Shown here piece by piece: positions 1 to 11,300 of a stretch of DNA of 64,000 bases. The notes below the pieces were generated by a model. That model saw nothing but the letters and a program-made list of their open reading frames with translations, searched no databases and was not told the DNA's origin. Both the position numbers and the translations under genes were made by a program. Numbering within the stretch: the stretch's first letter is position 1; the number at the start of each line of letters is the position of its first letter. This DNA comes from Sphingobacteriales bacterium (lineage in GTDB: Bacteria > Bacteroidota > Bacteroidia > Chitinophagales > UBA2359), in the NCBI GenBank assembly GCA_016711295.1, contig JADJTE010000006.1, positions 62,001-126,000 of the forward strand. Reading direction: 5' to 3'.

Positions 1-2
1 CC

Positions 3-592
3 ATTGACCATTTTAACGAACGTGTATCGCTATTGGGGTGCAGCCAAGGGGGTATTATCGCTTTTTATACGGCGGCTATTGACGACCGAATACAATCGGC
101 TATTTGCCAAAATTTTGCCGACCTAAGCGACCCCGCTACCTTACATATTGCCCGCTACCCACTCTGGCGCGGTGGAGCAAACCGCTTATGGCGGCTGCTT
201 ATCGCTTGTTTCCGAAGCAGCAAATACCGATTACTACTTATATTGACCATAAACGCCTGAAAATCCCCAAATACGGCACCATTCAGGATTTTGTGGAGCA
301 AGACCCCTTGGCTATCAAAACTATATCAGTACGCGCTTTGTGGTCGCTGAGTAATACGCGTTTGGGACGACCCATCGAACAAATAAATACACCCCTAATG
401 ATTTTGCAACCTGGCAACGACGAAATATTTCCGCTGGATTATACGCAACATTTGTTTGACCAACTTACTTGCCAAAAACAATTGTGCGTACTGCCCGATA
501 TGACCCATACGATGATGGTTGCTGCCCCTCATATAGCTGTGAAACCTATCATCGAGTGGCTCAATGGCTTGTATGTTAATGGTGAATGGTGA
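3..592 (+). CDS. Alpha/beta hydrolase, 5'-partial, one frame break
   Basis: The C-terminal part of an alpha/beta-hydrolase fold protein; the N-terminus lies outside the window. The nucleophile elbow GCSQGG (serine at about base 45) is followed by a second segment in another frame with the acid region LQPGNDEIFP and the histidine region DMTHTMM, which completes a Ser-Asp-His triad. The frame change falls at about 165-185, so a single indel reconstitutes the protein; I read it as a sequencing error. Substrate cannot be told (esterase, lipase-like or peptidase-like are all possible). The stop codon sits inside the first units of a heptamer repeat, so repeat length changes could alter the last residues. 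Confidence 0.7.
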
Positions 593-860
593 ATGGTGAA
601 TGGTGAATGGTGAATGGTGAATGGTGAATGGTGAATGGTGAATGGTGAATGGTGAATGGTGAATGGTGAATGGTGAATGGTGAATGGTGAATGGTGAATG
701 GTGAATGGTGAATGGTGAATGGTGAATGGTGAATGGTGAATGGTGAATGGTGAATGGTGAATGGTGAATGGTGAATGGTGAATGGTGAATGGTGAATGGT
801 GAATGGTGAATGGTTAATGATTAATGATTAATGGTTAATGGTTAATGGTTAATGGTTAGT
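581..860. repeat. Heptanucleotide tandem repeat, 40 units
   Basis: Thirty-three exact copies of GGTGAAT (581-811) are followed by seven degenerate copies of the form GGTTAAT/GATTAAT (812-860). The array begins inside the last codons of the upstream hydrolase gene, whose TGA stop is formed by the repeat itself, and ends about 115 bp before the next gene. Seven is not a multiple of three, so unit gain or loss would not change the hydrolase product beyond the stop, but would change spacing to the next promoter. Confidence 0.97.
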
Positions 861-928
861 GCCGTGTCTTTGCTTGCTGCTATACTGTTGTTGGCTTGAT
901 ATAATAGGCATTTTTTGCTGAAATTCCC

Positions 929-936
929 TATCTTTG
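929..936 (+). promoter_or_regulatory. Candidate Bacteroidota -7 box (TATCTTTG)
   Basis: TATCTTTG matches the TAnnTTTG -7 element of Bacteroidota primary sigma factors. It lies about 40 bp before the ATG at 975 and downstream of the alternative ATG at 915, which argues for the later start. No good -33 TTTG was found at the standard distance, so this is a weak call. Confidence 0.35.
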
Positions 937-974
937 CGGTTATTTTACGCCTTGCCTACTTTGTGTCCCTAAAA

Positions 975-2516
975 ATGGCATCTATTTATGACCCGCTGTA
1001 TCGCCTCATCAAGCGATTGACGATGCCCGAAAAGCGTTTTTTGCTGCGCTATATGACCTATATAGTGGCGAAACCTGCCCGTTATGTAGCTTTGTTTCGC
1101 ACTCTTGATGGTTTGAGTGTTTTTGAGCCTACTTTGCTGCATACCTATTTTTCGGGTATTCCGCCTAAGCGTTTGGCTGCCTTAGCGCGTCGTTTATACC
1201 GATTATTGCTCAATGGCATGAACCAATACCACGCCCCGCGCCAAACAGATACGCGCCTACGCGAGGCTTTGGGGCATATTGCCGTATTGCACGAAAAGGG
1301 TTTGCATGAGCAAGCCTTGGTTATTGCTGCCGATGCTTACCAATTAGCTATTAAGCACGAAAAATGGGCATTTATACCGCTGCTGTCATACCAACAGAAA
1401 AATTTGGTCGAAGCCTTGTCGTATATTGGGTTTAGCGAAGATGAACTAAAACGCATCAGCCGTGACGAGCAAAATGCCCTCGACAAATTAGCTAATATCG
1501 ATGAGTATTGGTTGTTGCAAGCCCAACTTTATTATCACCACAACCGCAATGGCATAGCCCGCGCCGCTAATGATGTGGATAAAATAGAGGCGGTTTTTCA
1601 ACATTCGCTCTTGCGCGACGAAGAGCGTGCCCTGTGTTTGGATGCTAAATTGTTGTTGTATAAAGTTTATTCGACTTACTTTTTTATTGTTCGCGATATT
1701 ACGAACTGTTATAAATATTCGCTCAAAACACTGCAATTGCTGGGCACTGAGCCACTGCTCAAAACCGAACATTTGCCCGCCTACATACATGCCCTCAATA
1801 ATATGCTCAACCTAACGAGTATGATGGGCAACGACGAAGAGCGACAAAAGTACCTCGATGAGTTGGAACAAATGTGGCATGATGAGGCATTGCTTGCCTC
1901 CGAAACGGTGCGTATCAAGTTGTTTGAGGCGTATTATTATCACCAAATGACTTTTTGCCTGAGCCAAAACCAGTTTGAAGAAGGTTTAAAATTTGTGGCT
2001 GATATGCAAAATGGTATGCTTGCTTACGGCGACCGATTAGACAAAATGGGCAAAATCATGCTGTGTTTTTATGGCTTTCATATCTGCTTTGGTGCCGACC
2101 AATATGCCGATGCTCATCAATGGCTGCAAAATATTATTACCGACCCCGATAGCAACCGACTTAGGCAAGATATTTATACCTTTGCACAAATATTGCGCCT
2201 GCCCGTAGCCTACGAAATGAAGCAACCCAAACAACTACAAAAAACGATTATAGAAGTGCGCGACTTTTTAACCCATAAAGACCGACCCTACCGATTTGAA
2301 ACCATCGTGTTACAATTGTTGCAAAACCTACATCGACAAGAAAACTACAAACAACACGATGCCCGCCCTATGTTTATCGACCTATTAGCGCAACTACAAC
2401 AATTGGCAGACGATAATTTTGAACGAAAAGCCTTTGCCTATTTCGATTTCCCAAAATGGGTGCAAGCCAAAATTGTGGGGCAGTCGCTTGGCGAACGCAT
2501 AAAAGCAAATGTCTAA
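975..2516 (+). CDS. TPR-like helical protein of unknown function
   Basis: A protein of about 513 residues without signal peptide or membrane segments, so probably cytosolic. The N-terminus (LIKRLTMPEKRFLLRY) matches a conserved opening of a family of Bacteroidota proteins with helical, tetratricopeptide-like repeats; the rest is rich in Leu, Tyr and Gln in amphipathic helix patterns. An upstream in-frame ATG at 915 would add a hydrophobic 20-residue leader, but the -7-like box at 929-936 would then lie inside the gene; I prefer ATG 975. No enzyme motif is visible. Probably a protein-protein interaction scaffold; no pathway can be assigned. Confidence 0.72.
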   Translation: MASIYDPLYRLIKRLTMPEKRFLLRYMTYIVAKPARYVALFRTLDGLSVFEPTLLHTYFSGIPPKRLAALARRLYRLLLNGMNQYHAPRQTDTRLREALGHIAVLHEKGLHEQALVIAADAYQLAIKHEKWAFIPLLSYQQKNLVEALSYIGFSEDELKRISRDEQNALDKLANIDEYWLLQAQLYYHHNRNGIARAANDVDKIEAVFQHSLLRDEERALCLDAKLLLYKVYSTYFFIVRDITNCYKYSLKTLQLLGTEPLLKTEHLPAYIHALNNMLNLTSMMGNDEERQKYLDELEQMWHDEALLASETVRIKLFEAYYYHQMTFCLSQNQFEEGLKFVADMQNGMLAYGDRLDKMGKIMLCFYGFHICFGADQYADAHQWLQNIITDPDSNRLRQDIYTFAQILRLPVAYEMKQPKQLQKTIIEVRDFLTHKDRPYRFETIVLQLLQNLHRQENYKQHDARPMFIDLLAQLQQLADDNFERKAFAYFDFPKWVQAKIVGQSLGERIKANV

Positions 2517-2582
2517 GCCCCTACCTTTCTTAGTCATATACCTTCTAATACCTAATCACGCACCACTAACTGTTATCTATAT

Positions 2583-4360
2583 ATGCGTCAGTTTTTAAAA
2601 TACACCTTTGCCACTATTGTAGGCATATTATTGTGCCTGTTTTTCTTGGTAATCGCCGCCATGTTTGTTTCTATATTTTGCGGCGCAAGACCAATCGACG
2701 AGCATTGAACCCAACTCGTTGCTACACCTAAAACTCAACTATGCCATCACCGACCGCACACAACCCGAAGGTCTGGGATTGGCTACGGGAGACTTTGCCC
2801 TAAAGTCGAACTTGGGGGTAAATGATATTCTCAAAAATATCGAAAAAGCCAAAACAGACGACAATATTAAAGGTATTTTTCTCGATTTGAGCAACCTTAC
2901 AACAGGTATGGCGCTGACAGACGAAATCCGACAACAATTGGTTGATTTTAAAACCAGCGGCAAATTTATAGTGGCTTATTCCGAATTGATGACCCAAAAA
3001 GCCTATTATTTAGCCAGTATTGCCGATGCCGTCTACCTCAATCCGCAGGGTTTGGTATTGCTAAAAGGGTTTAGCTCTCAATTAATGTTTGTCAAAGAAG
3101 CCCTTGACCGATTAGGCATCGAACCCGAAATATTTTATGCGGGCAATTTTAAAAGTGCTACCGAACCACTGCGGTATACCAAAATGAGCGATTATAACCG
3201 ACTGCAAACCCGCGCTTTGCTGAATGGTTTTGAGCAAAGTTATATCGAACAAATAGCGGAAGCACGAAAGATGACAAGCACCGAACTAAACAATATTATC
3301 AACGAACTGAAAGTGCAGGAGGCAAAAGATGCCAAACAATATAGATTGGTCGACGAATTGTATTATATTGACGAGGTGCGCGAGCAATTGAAAAACCGCC
3401 TGGGCTTAGATGCCGATGATAAATTGTCGCTCGTATCGCTATTAGACTATGACGGCGTGCCTGCTACCGAAAAAACAAAATACCACGAAGCTAAAATAGC
3501 CATCGTATATGCCGAAGGAGACATCAATACGGGCAAATCGGACGAAGGTATCGCATCTGATAACTATGTAGAAACATTGCGCCAACTGCGCGAAGATGAT
3601 AAAGTGAAAGCCGTAGTGTTGCGCGTTAATTCGGGCGGTGGAAGCGCATTAGCCTCCGACATTATCTTGCGCGAATTAAATCTATTGCAACAAAAAGGCA
3701 TACCCGTCATTGCCTCCTTTGGCGATGTGGCGGCATCGGGCGGATATTATATTGCGGCTCATGCCGATACCATAGTAGCCGAAGAAAATACCATCACAGG
3801 TTCTATCGGCGTGTTTGGATTGACAATGGAATTAGATAAGTTTTATCGAAACAAACTCGGATTTACTTTCGATACCGTAAAAACAGCGCGATATTCCGAT
3901 TTTCCAACATCACCACTGCTCAACCGCCAATATTCCGATGCCGAAAAAACTATTATGCAGCGCGGTGTAGATAAAATCTATGAAGATTTTCTGAACGTAG
4001 TAGCAAAAGGACGTGGTATGACGCGCGACCAAGTGCATGAAATAGCGCAAAGGGCGTGTATGGCGCGGCGAAACTGCCCGCGAAATAGGTCTGATAGATG
4101 TAATAGGCAATTGCGAAACTGCCGTACAACTTGCCGCTAAACGCGCTAAGCTCGCAGACGATAGCTATCGCGTTGCCGAATATCCAGACCAACCCGATGC
4201 TTGGGAACGCATCAAAAACGAAATAAGTGGCAACCAATCTCGACAACAATGGCTACAAACCGAATTAGGCGACTATTATACGCATTATAATATGCTCAAA
4301 AAACTAAACCAAATGAACGGCGCACAAATGCGTATGCCATTTGAGATAATCGCAGAATAA
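2583..4360 (+). CDS. sppA: Signal peptide peptidase SppA, 67K type, two frame breaks
   Basis: Membrane-anchored serine protease that cleaves remnant signal peptides at the periplasmic face. An N-terminal membrane anchor (from ATG 2583) is followed by two ClpP/crotonase-fold S49 domains. The catalytic lysine is in GNFKSATEPL (codon 3151-3153) and the nucleophile serine in AASGGYY (codon 3736-3738), the Lys/Ser dyad arrangement of the double-domain enzyme. Two frame breaks interrupt it: one at about 2660-2680 just after the anchor, and one at about 4055, where removing one base from the AAAGGG run restores the conserved GRVW motif and a tail that continues to the TAA at 4358-4360. Both look like indel errors. 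A strong terminator follows. Confidence 0.88.
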
Positions 4361-4394
4361 AATAGACACTAAGTGCCATTCTATTATTTATAAA

Positions 4395-4433
4395 TAAAGC
4401 CCCATTAGGTTTTTGAAACCTAATGGGGCTTTA
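4395..4433. terminator. Intrinsic terminator after sppA
   Basis: A perfect 18-bp stem (4395-4412 with 4416-4433) with a 3-nt loop, A-rich on the 5' side and T-rich on the 3' side, 35 bp after the sppA stop. It is symmetrical enough to work in both directions. Confidence 0.9.
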
Positions 4434-4441
4434 AAATTTAG

Positions 4442-4714
4442 GTAGCTATATGGGGTAATGGGCAATATTTATCTAATGTAACTATTTTGGGTATAGGGTT
4501 TTGGGTATGGGGTAATGAATGATACTTGTCTAATGTAATTATTTATGGTATATAGTTTTTGGTATGGGGTAATTGGCAATATTTATCTAATGTAACTATT
4601 TTGGGTATATGGTTTTTGGTATGGGGTAATTGGCAATATTTATTTAATAATACCTAACATCATTGTATGTTCTATTAAAAATAAATTACTAAACCTTCAA
4701 GACTAAATAATTAT
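4442..4714. repeat. Decayed MITE with its left end amplified in 57-bp steps
   Basis: GTAACTATT-type starts occur at 4478, 4535 and 4592, exactly 57 bp apart, with a further decayed unit at 4442. Each unit carries the left-hand sequence of the dispersed elements at 31791 and 51723 (GGTATGGGGTAAT followed by TATCTAAT). Only the last unit runs on to a right end resembling CTAAATAGTTAC (4703-4714, with two changes). No target duplication was found around it, so the copy is old or rearranged. Confidence 0.75.
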
Positions 4715-4717
4715 GGC

Positions 4718-5130
4718 ACATCAATATACCATACTGCTTGTTTCACTATGTGATATAGGCGCATCAATATACCATACTACTTGTCTCACTATGTGATATA
4801 GGCGCATCAATATACCATACTGCTTGTCTCACTATGTGATATAGGCGCATCAATATACCATACTACTTGTCTCACTATGTGATATAGGCGCATCAATATA
4901 CCATACTACTTGTCTCACTATGTGATATAGGCGCATCAATATACCATACTGCTTGTTTCACTATGTAATATAGGCGCATCAATATACCATACTGCTTGTT
5001 TCACTATGTGATATAGGCGCATCAATATACCATACTGCTTGTTTCACTATGTGATATAGCCGCATCAATATACCATACTGCTTGTTTCACTATGTGATAT
5101 AGGCACATTAGAGTTCTACACTGCTTGATT
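4718..5130. repeat. 43-bp noncoding tandem repeat, nine units plus a partial
   Basis: Units begin at 4718, 4761, 4804, 4847, 4890, 4933, 4976, 5019 and 5062, exactly 43 bp apart, differing at only a few positions (for example GCTTG/ACTTG and TTTCAC/TCTCAC). A degenerate tenth unit fades out near 5130. Each contains the small palindrome TCAC-TAT-GTGA. There are no spacers, so it is not a CRISPR array, and no long open frame runs through it. It lies in the gap between the convergent sppA and surface-protein genes. Confidence 0.95.
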
Positions 5131-5193
5131 ATATTGTTTTAATAAATTATTTAGAAATCATTTGAATGTTTTATTTTATTGGGTATAAATAGC

Positions 5194-5304
5194 ATAACCG
5201 CCCATAGCGGTTTTTATACCTCTATGAGCGGTTATTTTATAAACTAATTTATCCTTTCTTCTTTTGCTCACTTGACAAGAGTGCAATTGGGGATTACACT
5301 CTTG
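5194..5304 (-). terminator. Two hairpins downstream of the giant surface-protein gene
   Basis: Going downstream from the stop on the minus strand, the first hairpin is 5276-5304 (CAAGAGTG/CACTCTTG, with one mismatch and an inner AAT/ATT). The second is 5194-5235 (ATAACCGC/GCGGTTAT plus CATAG/CTATG). The first lies 32 bp after the stop codon. Neither has a long U tract, but their position suggests transcript ends. Confidence 0.6.
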
Positions 5305-5335
5305 CAGTGAGAAAAATGGGTTTGGATTTATTAGC

Positions 5336-8300
5336 CTATTGCTGTTTGACAAACTTAGTTGTAGCAGCTTCTGTATCGGTTTGTATGCTTATGACATACA
5401 TACCCGCAGCATAATCTGCTATATCTATACGCAAGGTATTAGCACCTTTTACTGTTTCGACAGTGCGTTGTTCTGTTAGTTTGCCGTTGATGTCGTATAT
5501 AACAACTTTCACCGTACCCTCATCGGTTGTAAATTTCAGGTCGGTATAGGTTACTGCGGGAACAGGTACTACACCGTCGATAGTTAAACCGATATGATTG
5601 ATGCTTGGTTGTTCGCTTTCAATTTTACCGCCTTGTTCGCCGCCTCCCATGTCATCACAGTCAGCCGTTACATTGACAGTATAATGAATTGTATCACAAA
5701 CACCCATTGTATTACAACCTACTACTTCGATAGTTTCTTCACCTGCAAATAAAGGTAAAGCTGTATATCGGAAGCATCCATCATCGAGTATCATAATACT
5801 ACAATTGAAAGTGGTACGCACGCTGGTGAGTGTAATATCGCCATTGCCTAATCCACAGAAGTCGGGACATAATACAATAGGTTGCGATGGTTCTGCACAC
5901 AATAATATTTCATCTTCGCAAGCATTATCTAATACAGTTACTGTCACAGTAGCCATGTCACATAATCCTTCATCGTCACATACTTGATAAGTAAATGTAT
6001 CGTTACCCTCAAATCCTTCGTCCGGTGTGTAGATGAGTTGATTGCCAACTTGGGTTACAGTTCCGTGTTCGGGTTGTGTAAACATTACTACGGTAAGCGG
6101 GTCTGCATCGGGGTCACTATCGTTGTTTGTTACATCAATAGTAACTGCTGCTCCACCCGTAGAAGTTGCTGTATCATCATTAGCTAATGGTGGATTATTG
6201 CCTCCACAACCACCTACTTGTATGTATGCCCATGCTGTATCACATACACCAGCTGCATTACAAGCTATCATCATAATTGTATCAGCTCCACTATATAATG
6301 GCAATGCGGTATAGCGCACGCAATTGTCAATCAATTGAATACTACAACTAAATGTCGTATGTACTTGTTCGAGTGTCCAATCGCCATCTAAACAAAACTC
6401 GGGGCAGATGATATTTTGCTCCATCGGAACAGTACAAATTTCTGTTTCCCAAGTTTCGCAACCACTACAATTACCTACCGTCATGTTTACATATATCGTA
6501 TCACATACCCCAGCAGGCGTACAAGCTACTATTTCGATAGTGTCTTGACCAATAAATGCGGGCAATGGTGTATAAATGATACAATCGCCTAAGATACTGA
6601 TGCTGCAATCGAATATAGTATTGGTCGAAACGATATTGTAATCGCCTTCTAAGCAGAATTCGGGACAAATTGTAACTGCAGTAAATTGCGGAGTACAAAT
6701 AGTTAGGTCTTCGCTCTCACATGGTTCGGGTTGTGGGTCGATAATTATATCAACAACAGCTGTATCACATGAACCACATTCATTACACAACAAATAAATA
6801 AACTGGTCTGTGCCCGTATATCCGTCATTAGGTACATAATTAATACCGCCTGTTGGTGTAATAGTCACTGTTCCGTGGTCAGGGTCGTTTGTAATTTGTG
6901 TAACGGTCATGCCTGTATCACAAGTTTCATTATCATTGGTAATAACGGGCAATACTACACCATCATAACCATTGGCATCAGCCGAATTGCTACCGTTAAA
7001 CGATACTGAATTACCGTAAATATGTGCCCAATCGTGGTTAGCATCAGGTGCTATACAACCTACATTGACAATAATAGGTTCGTAATGGCAAACAAGCGGG
7101 TTATCGATTTGGCAAATGGCAATATATACTGTGTCTACACCCTCAAATCCAGGGAATGGATAGTATGTTACACATTCTTCGGTCGAGCCTGTGATATTGC
7201 AATTAAACGTAGTCGATGTCAATTCTTCTACTACAACTTCGCCTGGCTCTAATTCTACACATAATTGAATAGGTGTGAATATTTCAGTACATTCTTCGGG
7301 TATTTCTTGTCCGCCACCTGGGTCTTGAATATAAGGAAAGTCTATGGTCAAATCAGTTTCGCCGGGTAAAAGCGTAGTTGTCTGACCTGTAACTCCCTCT
7401 AACAAGAATCCATTAGGACCGAAGAATGGTACAGTTACAGTATAAGTACCTGGTGTTAGATTACTAAATAAATAGAAACCATTGGCATCAGTCATAGTTT
7501 GGTCTATCAAGTTGCCCGCAGCATCGTATAAACTCACCAATACACCTGGAATGCCTGGCTCGCCAATATCTTGTATATAGTTGAAGTTTTCATCGAACCA
7601 TACAAAGTCACCCAATCCTGCTGGCGGATAGTAACCTGCATCGATGCTCAAATCATCTTCGCCCGGCGACAAGGTTACGGTAGCAGTCGTTCCATTAGGA
7701 TTGATATCGCTATCGGTATTGTCATTAGCACCTTGGTTGCTCAACGTAACTACATGCGTAGCATTGGGATTGGTAAATGTCAAGAAATAATCACCTGCGG
7801 GTAATTCGTCAAACAAATACTGCCCATTAGCACCTGTTGTTTGTGTTCCAACTAAGGCACCCGTCTCTGCATTGAACAATTGTACTTGTACACCCGCAAT
7901 GCCTGGCTCGCCCAAATCCTGAATACCATCTACATCAGCATCTAACCATACAAAATCACCAATGCTGCCCAAAAGCGGCTCATAGCCAAAGTCGTTGGTC
8001 AAATCTTCTTCGCCACTCGTCAAAGTGGTTGTAATCGTAATCGGTGTGCTGGGGTTATTGCCATTCACCGTAGCAGGTACGCTCACTGTATATGTGCCAG
8101 GCACCAAGCCGTCAAACAAATACAAACCATCGTTATCTGTTACTGTCGTCAAGGTAGTACCGTCGGGCAAGGTCAATGTGACCGTTACGCCAGGAATACC
8201 GGGTTCGCCTGGGTCTTGTACGCCGTCGCCGTCGTTGTCCAACCATACGAAATCGCCCAAGGAAGCGGGTTGATAGAAACCTGCATCTACGCTCGAATCG

Positions 8301-11300
8301 CTCTCGCCAGGGCTTAGGTTGTAAATACCCGATTGGTACAGACCGCTCATAAGCGTAGCATCGCTATCAAAGAAATCGTTACCCTGATTAGCCAAGGTGA
8401 GCGCGTACTGCGCACCAGGATTGCCAAACACGACATAATAATCGCCAGGAGTTAAATTGTAGAATGTATAGTATCCACCTATGCCAAGAGGACCATCAAT
8501 GGTTTGCATACTATCCAACAATTCACCCGTACCGCTGTATAAATACACCCATACGTCATTAATGCCCACTTCGCCAACATCTTGTACGCCGTCAGCATCG
8601 CTATCTAACCAAACGCAATCGCCGATAGATGCCAAATTAGGTTCATAGCCAAAGTCGTTGGTCAAATCTTCTTCGCCACTCGTCAAAGTGGTTGTAATCG
8701 TAATCGGTGTGCTGGGGTTATTGCCATCTACCGTAGCGGGGACGCTCACTGTATATGTGCCAGGCACCAAGCCGTCAAACAAATACAAACCATCGTTATC
8801 TGTTACTGTCGTCAAGGTAGTGCCGTCGGGCAAGGTCAATGTGACCGTTACGCCAGGAATACCGGGTTCGCCTGGGTCTTGTACGCCGTCGCCGTCGTTG
8901 TCCAACCATACGAAATCGCCCAAGGAAGCGGGTTGATAGAAACCTGCATCTATGGTCGGGTCATGCTCGCCAGGGCTTAATGTGGTGGTATGTGACTGTC
9001 CGCCTACACCTGCATCGCTGTCGGTAGCATCGTCGCCGCCTTGGTTGGCAGGGCTAGCGTCATAGCCCGACGGTGCGCCAAACACTACATAGTAGTCGCC
9101 AGGCTGTAAATCGTCAAATTGATAGAAACCAATAATATCGGTCGTGGTCGATAGACCCGTAGCTGTGCCGTCGCCATTAAACAATGTCACCGTTACACCT
9201 GCAAGACCTACTTCGCCCGCGTCTTGTACGCCATCGGCATCGCTATCCAACCATACAAAATCACCCAAGGACGATAAAGGTGTGGGAGGTTCGTAGCCAA
9301 AATCTAAGGTCGGGTCGTGTTCGCCACTGCTCAACGTAGTGGTTAGGGTAATTGGTGTTGTCGGGTTATTGCCATCTACCGTAGCGGGGACGCTCACTGT
9401 ATATGCGCAGACCAAGCCGTCAAACAAATACAAACCATCGTTATCTGTTACTGTCGTCAAGGTAGTGCCGTCGGGCAAGGTCAATGTGACCGTTACGCCA
9501 GGAATACCGGGTTCGCTCTGGGTCTTGTACGCCGTCGCCGTCGTTGTCCAACCATACGAAATCGCCCAAGGAAGCGGGTTGATAGAAACCTGCATCTATG
9601 GTCGGGTCGTGCTCGCCAGGGCTTAATGTGGTCGTATGCGACTGTCCGCCTACACCTGCATCGCTGTCGGTAGCGTCGTCGCCGCCTTGGTTGGCAGGGC
9701 TAGCGTCGTAGCCCGACGGTGCGCCAAACACTACATAGTAGTCGCCAGGTTGCAAATCGTCAAATTGATAGAAACCAATAATATCGGTCGTGGTCGATAG
9801 ACCCGTAGCTGTGCCGTCGCCATTAAACAATGTCACCGTTACACCTGCAAGACCTACTTCGCCCGCGTCTTGTACGCCGTCGGCATCGCTATCCAACCAT
9901 ACGAAATCGCCCAAGGACGATAAAGGTGTGGGAGGTTCGTAGCCAAAATCTAAGGTCGGGTCGTGTTCGCCACTGCTCAACGTAGTGGTTAGGGTAATTG
10001 GTGTTGTCGGGTTATTGCCATCTACCGTAGCGGGGACGCTCACTGTATATGTGCCAGCGAAGCCGTCAAACAAATACAAACCATCGTTATCTGTTACTGT
10101 CGTCAAGGTAGTGCCGTCGGGCAAGGTCAATGTGACCGTTACGCCAGGAATACCGGGTTCGCCTGGGTCTTGTACGCCGTCGCCGTCGTTGTCCAACCAT
10201 ACGAAATCGCCCAAGGAAGCGGGTTGATAAAATCCTGCATCTATGGTCGGATCATGCTCGCCAGGCTTAATGTGGTGGTATGTGACTGTCCGCCTACACC
10301 TGCATCGCTGTCGGTAGCATCGTCGCCGCCTTGGTTGGCAGGGCTAGCGTCATAGCCCGACGGTGCGCCAAACACTACATAGTAGTCGCCAGGCTGTAAA
10401 TCGTCAAATTGATAGAAACCAATAATATCGGTCGTGGTCGATAGACCCGTAGCTGTGCCGTCGCCATTAAACAATGTCACCGTTACACCTGCAAGACCTA
10501 CTTCGCCCGCGTCTTGTACGCCGTCGGCATCGCTATCCAACCATACGAAATCGCCCAAGGACGATAAAGGTGTGGGAGGTTCGTAGCCAAAATCTAAGGT
10601 CGGGTCGTGTTCGCCACTGCTCAACGTAGTGGTTAGGGTAATTGGTGTTGTCGGGTTATTGCCATCTACCGTAGCGGGGACGCTCACTGTATATGTGCCA
10701 GGCACCAAGCCGTCAAACAAATACAAACCATCGTTATCTGTTACTGTCGTCAAGGTAGTGCCGTCGGGCAAGGTCAATGTGACCGTTACGCCAGGAATAC
10801 CGGGTTCGCCTGGGTCTTGTACGCCGTCGCCGTCGTTGTCCAACCATACGAAATCGCCCAAGGAAGCGGGTTGATAGAAACCTGCATCTATGGTCGGGTC
10901 GTGCTCGCCAGGCTTAATGTGGTCGTATGCGACTGTCCGCCTACACCTGCATCGCTGTCGGTAGCATCGTCGCCGCCTTGGTTGGCAGGGCTAGCGTCGT
11001 AGCCCGACGGTGCGCCAAACACTACATAGTAGTCGCCAGGTTGCAAATCGTCAAATTGATAGAATCCAGTGGCATCGGTCGTGGTCGATAGACCCGTAGC
11101 CGTGCCGTCGCCATTAAACAATGTCACCGTTACACCTGCAAGACCTACTTCGCCCGCGTCTTGTACGCCGTCGGCATCGCTATCCAACCATACGAAATCG
11201 CCAAGGACGATAAAGGTGTGGGAGGTTCGTAGCCAAAATCTAAGGTCGGGTCGTGTTCGCCACTGCTCAACGTAGTGGTTAGGGTAATTGGTGTTGTCGG

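Noticed and set aside
4718..5130. CRISPR array
   Set aside because: Units follow one another directly with no unique spacers, and no cas genes are in the window.
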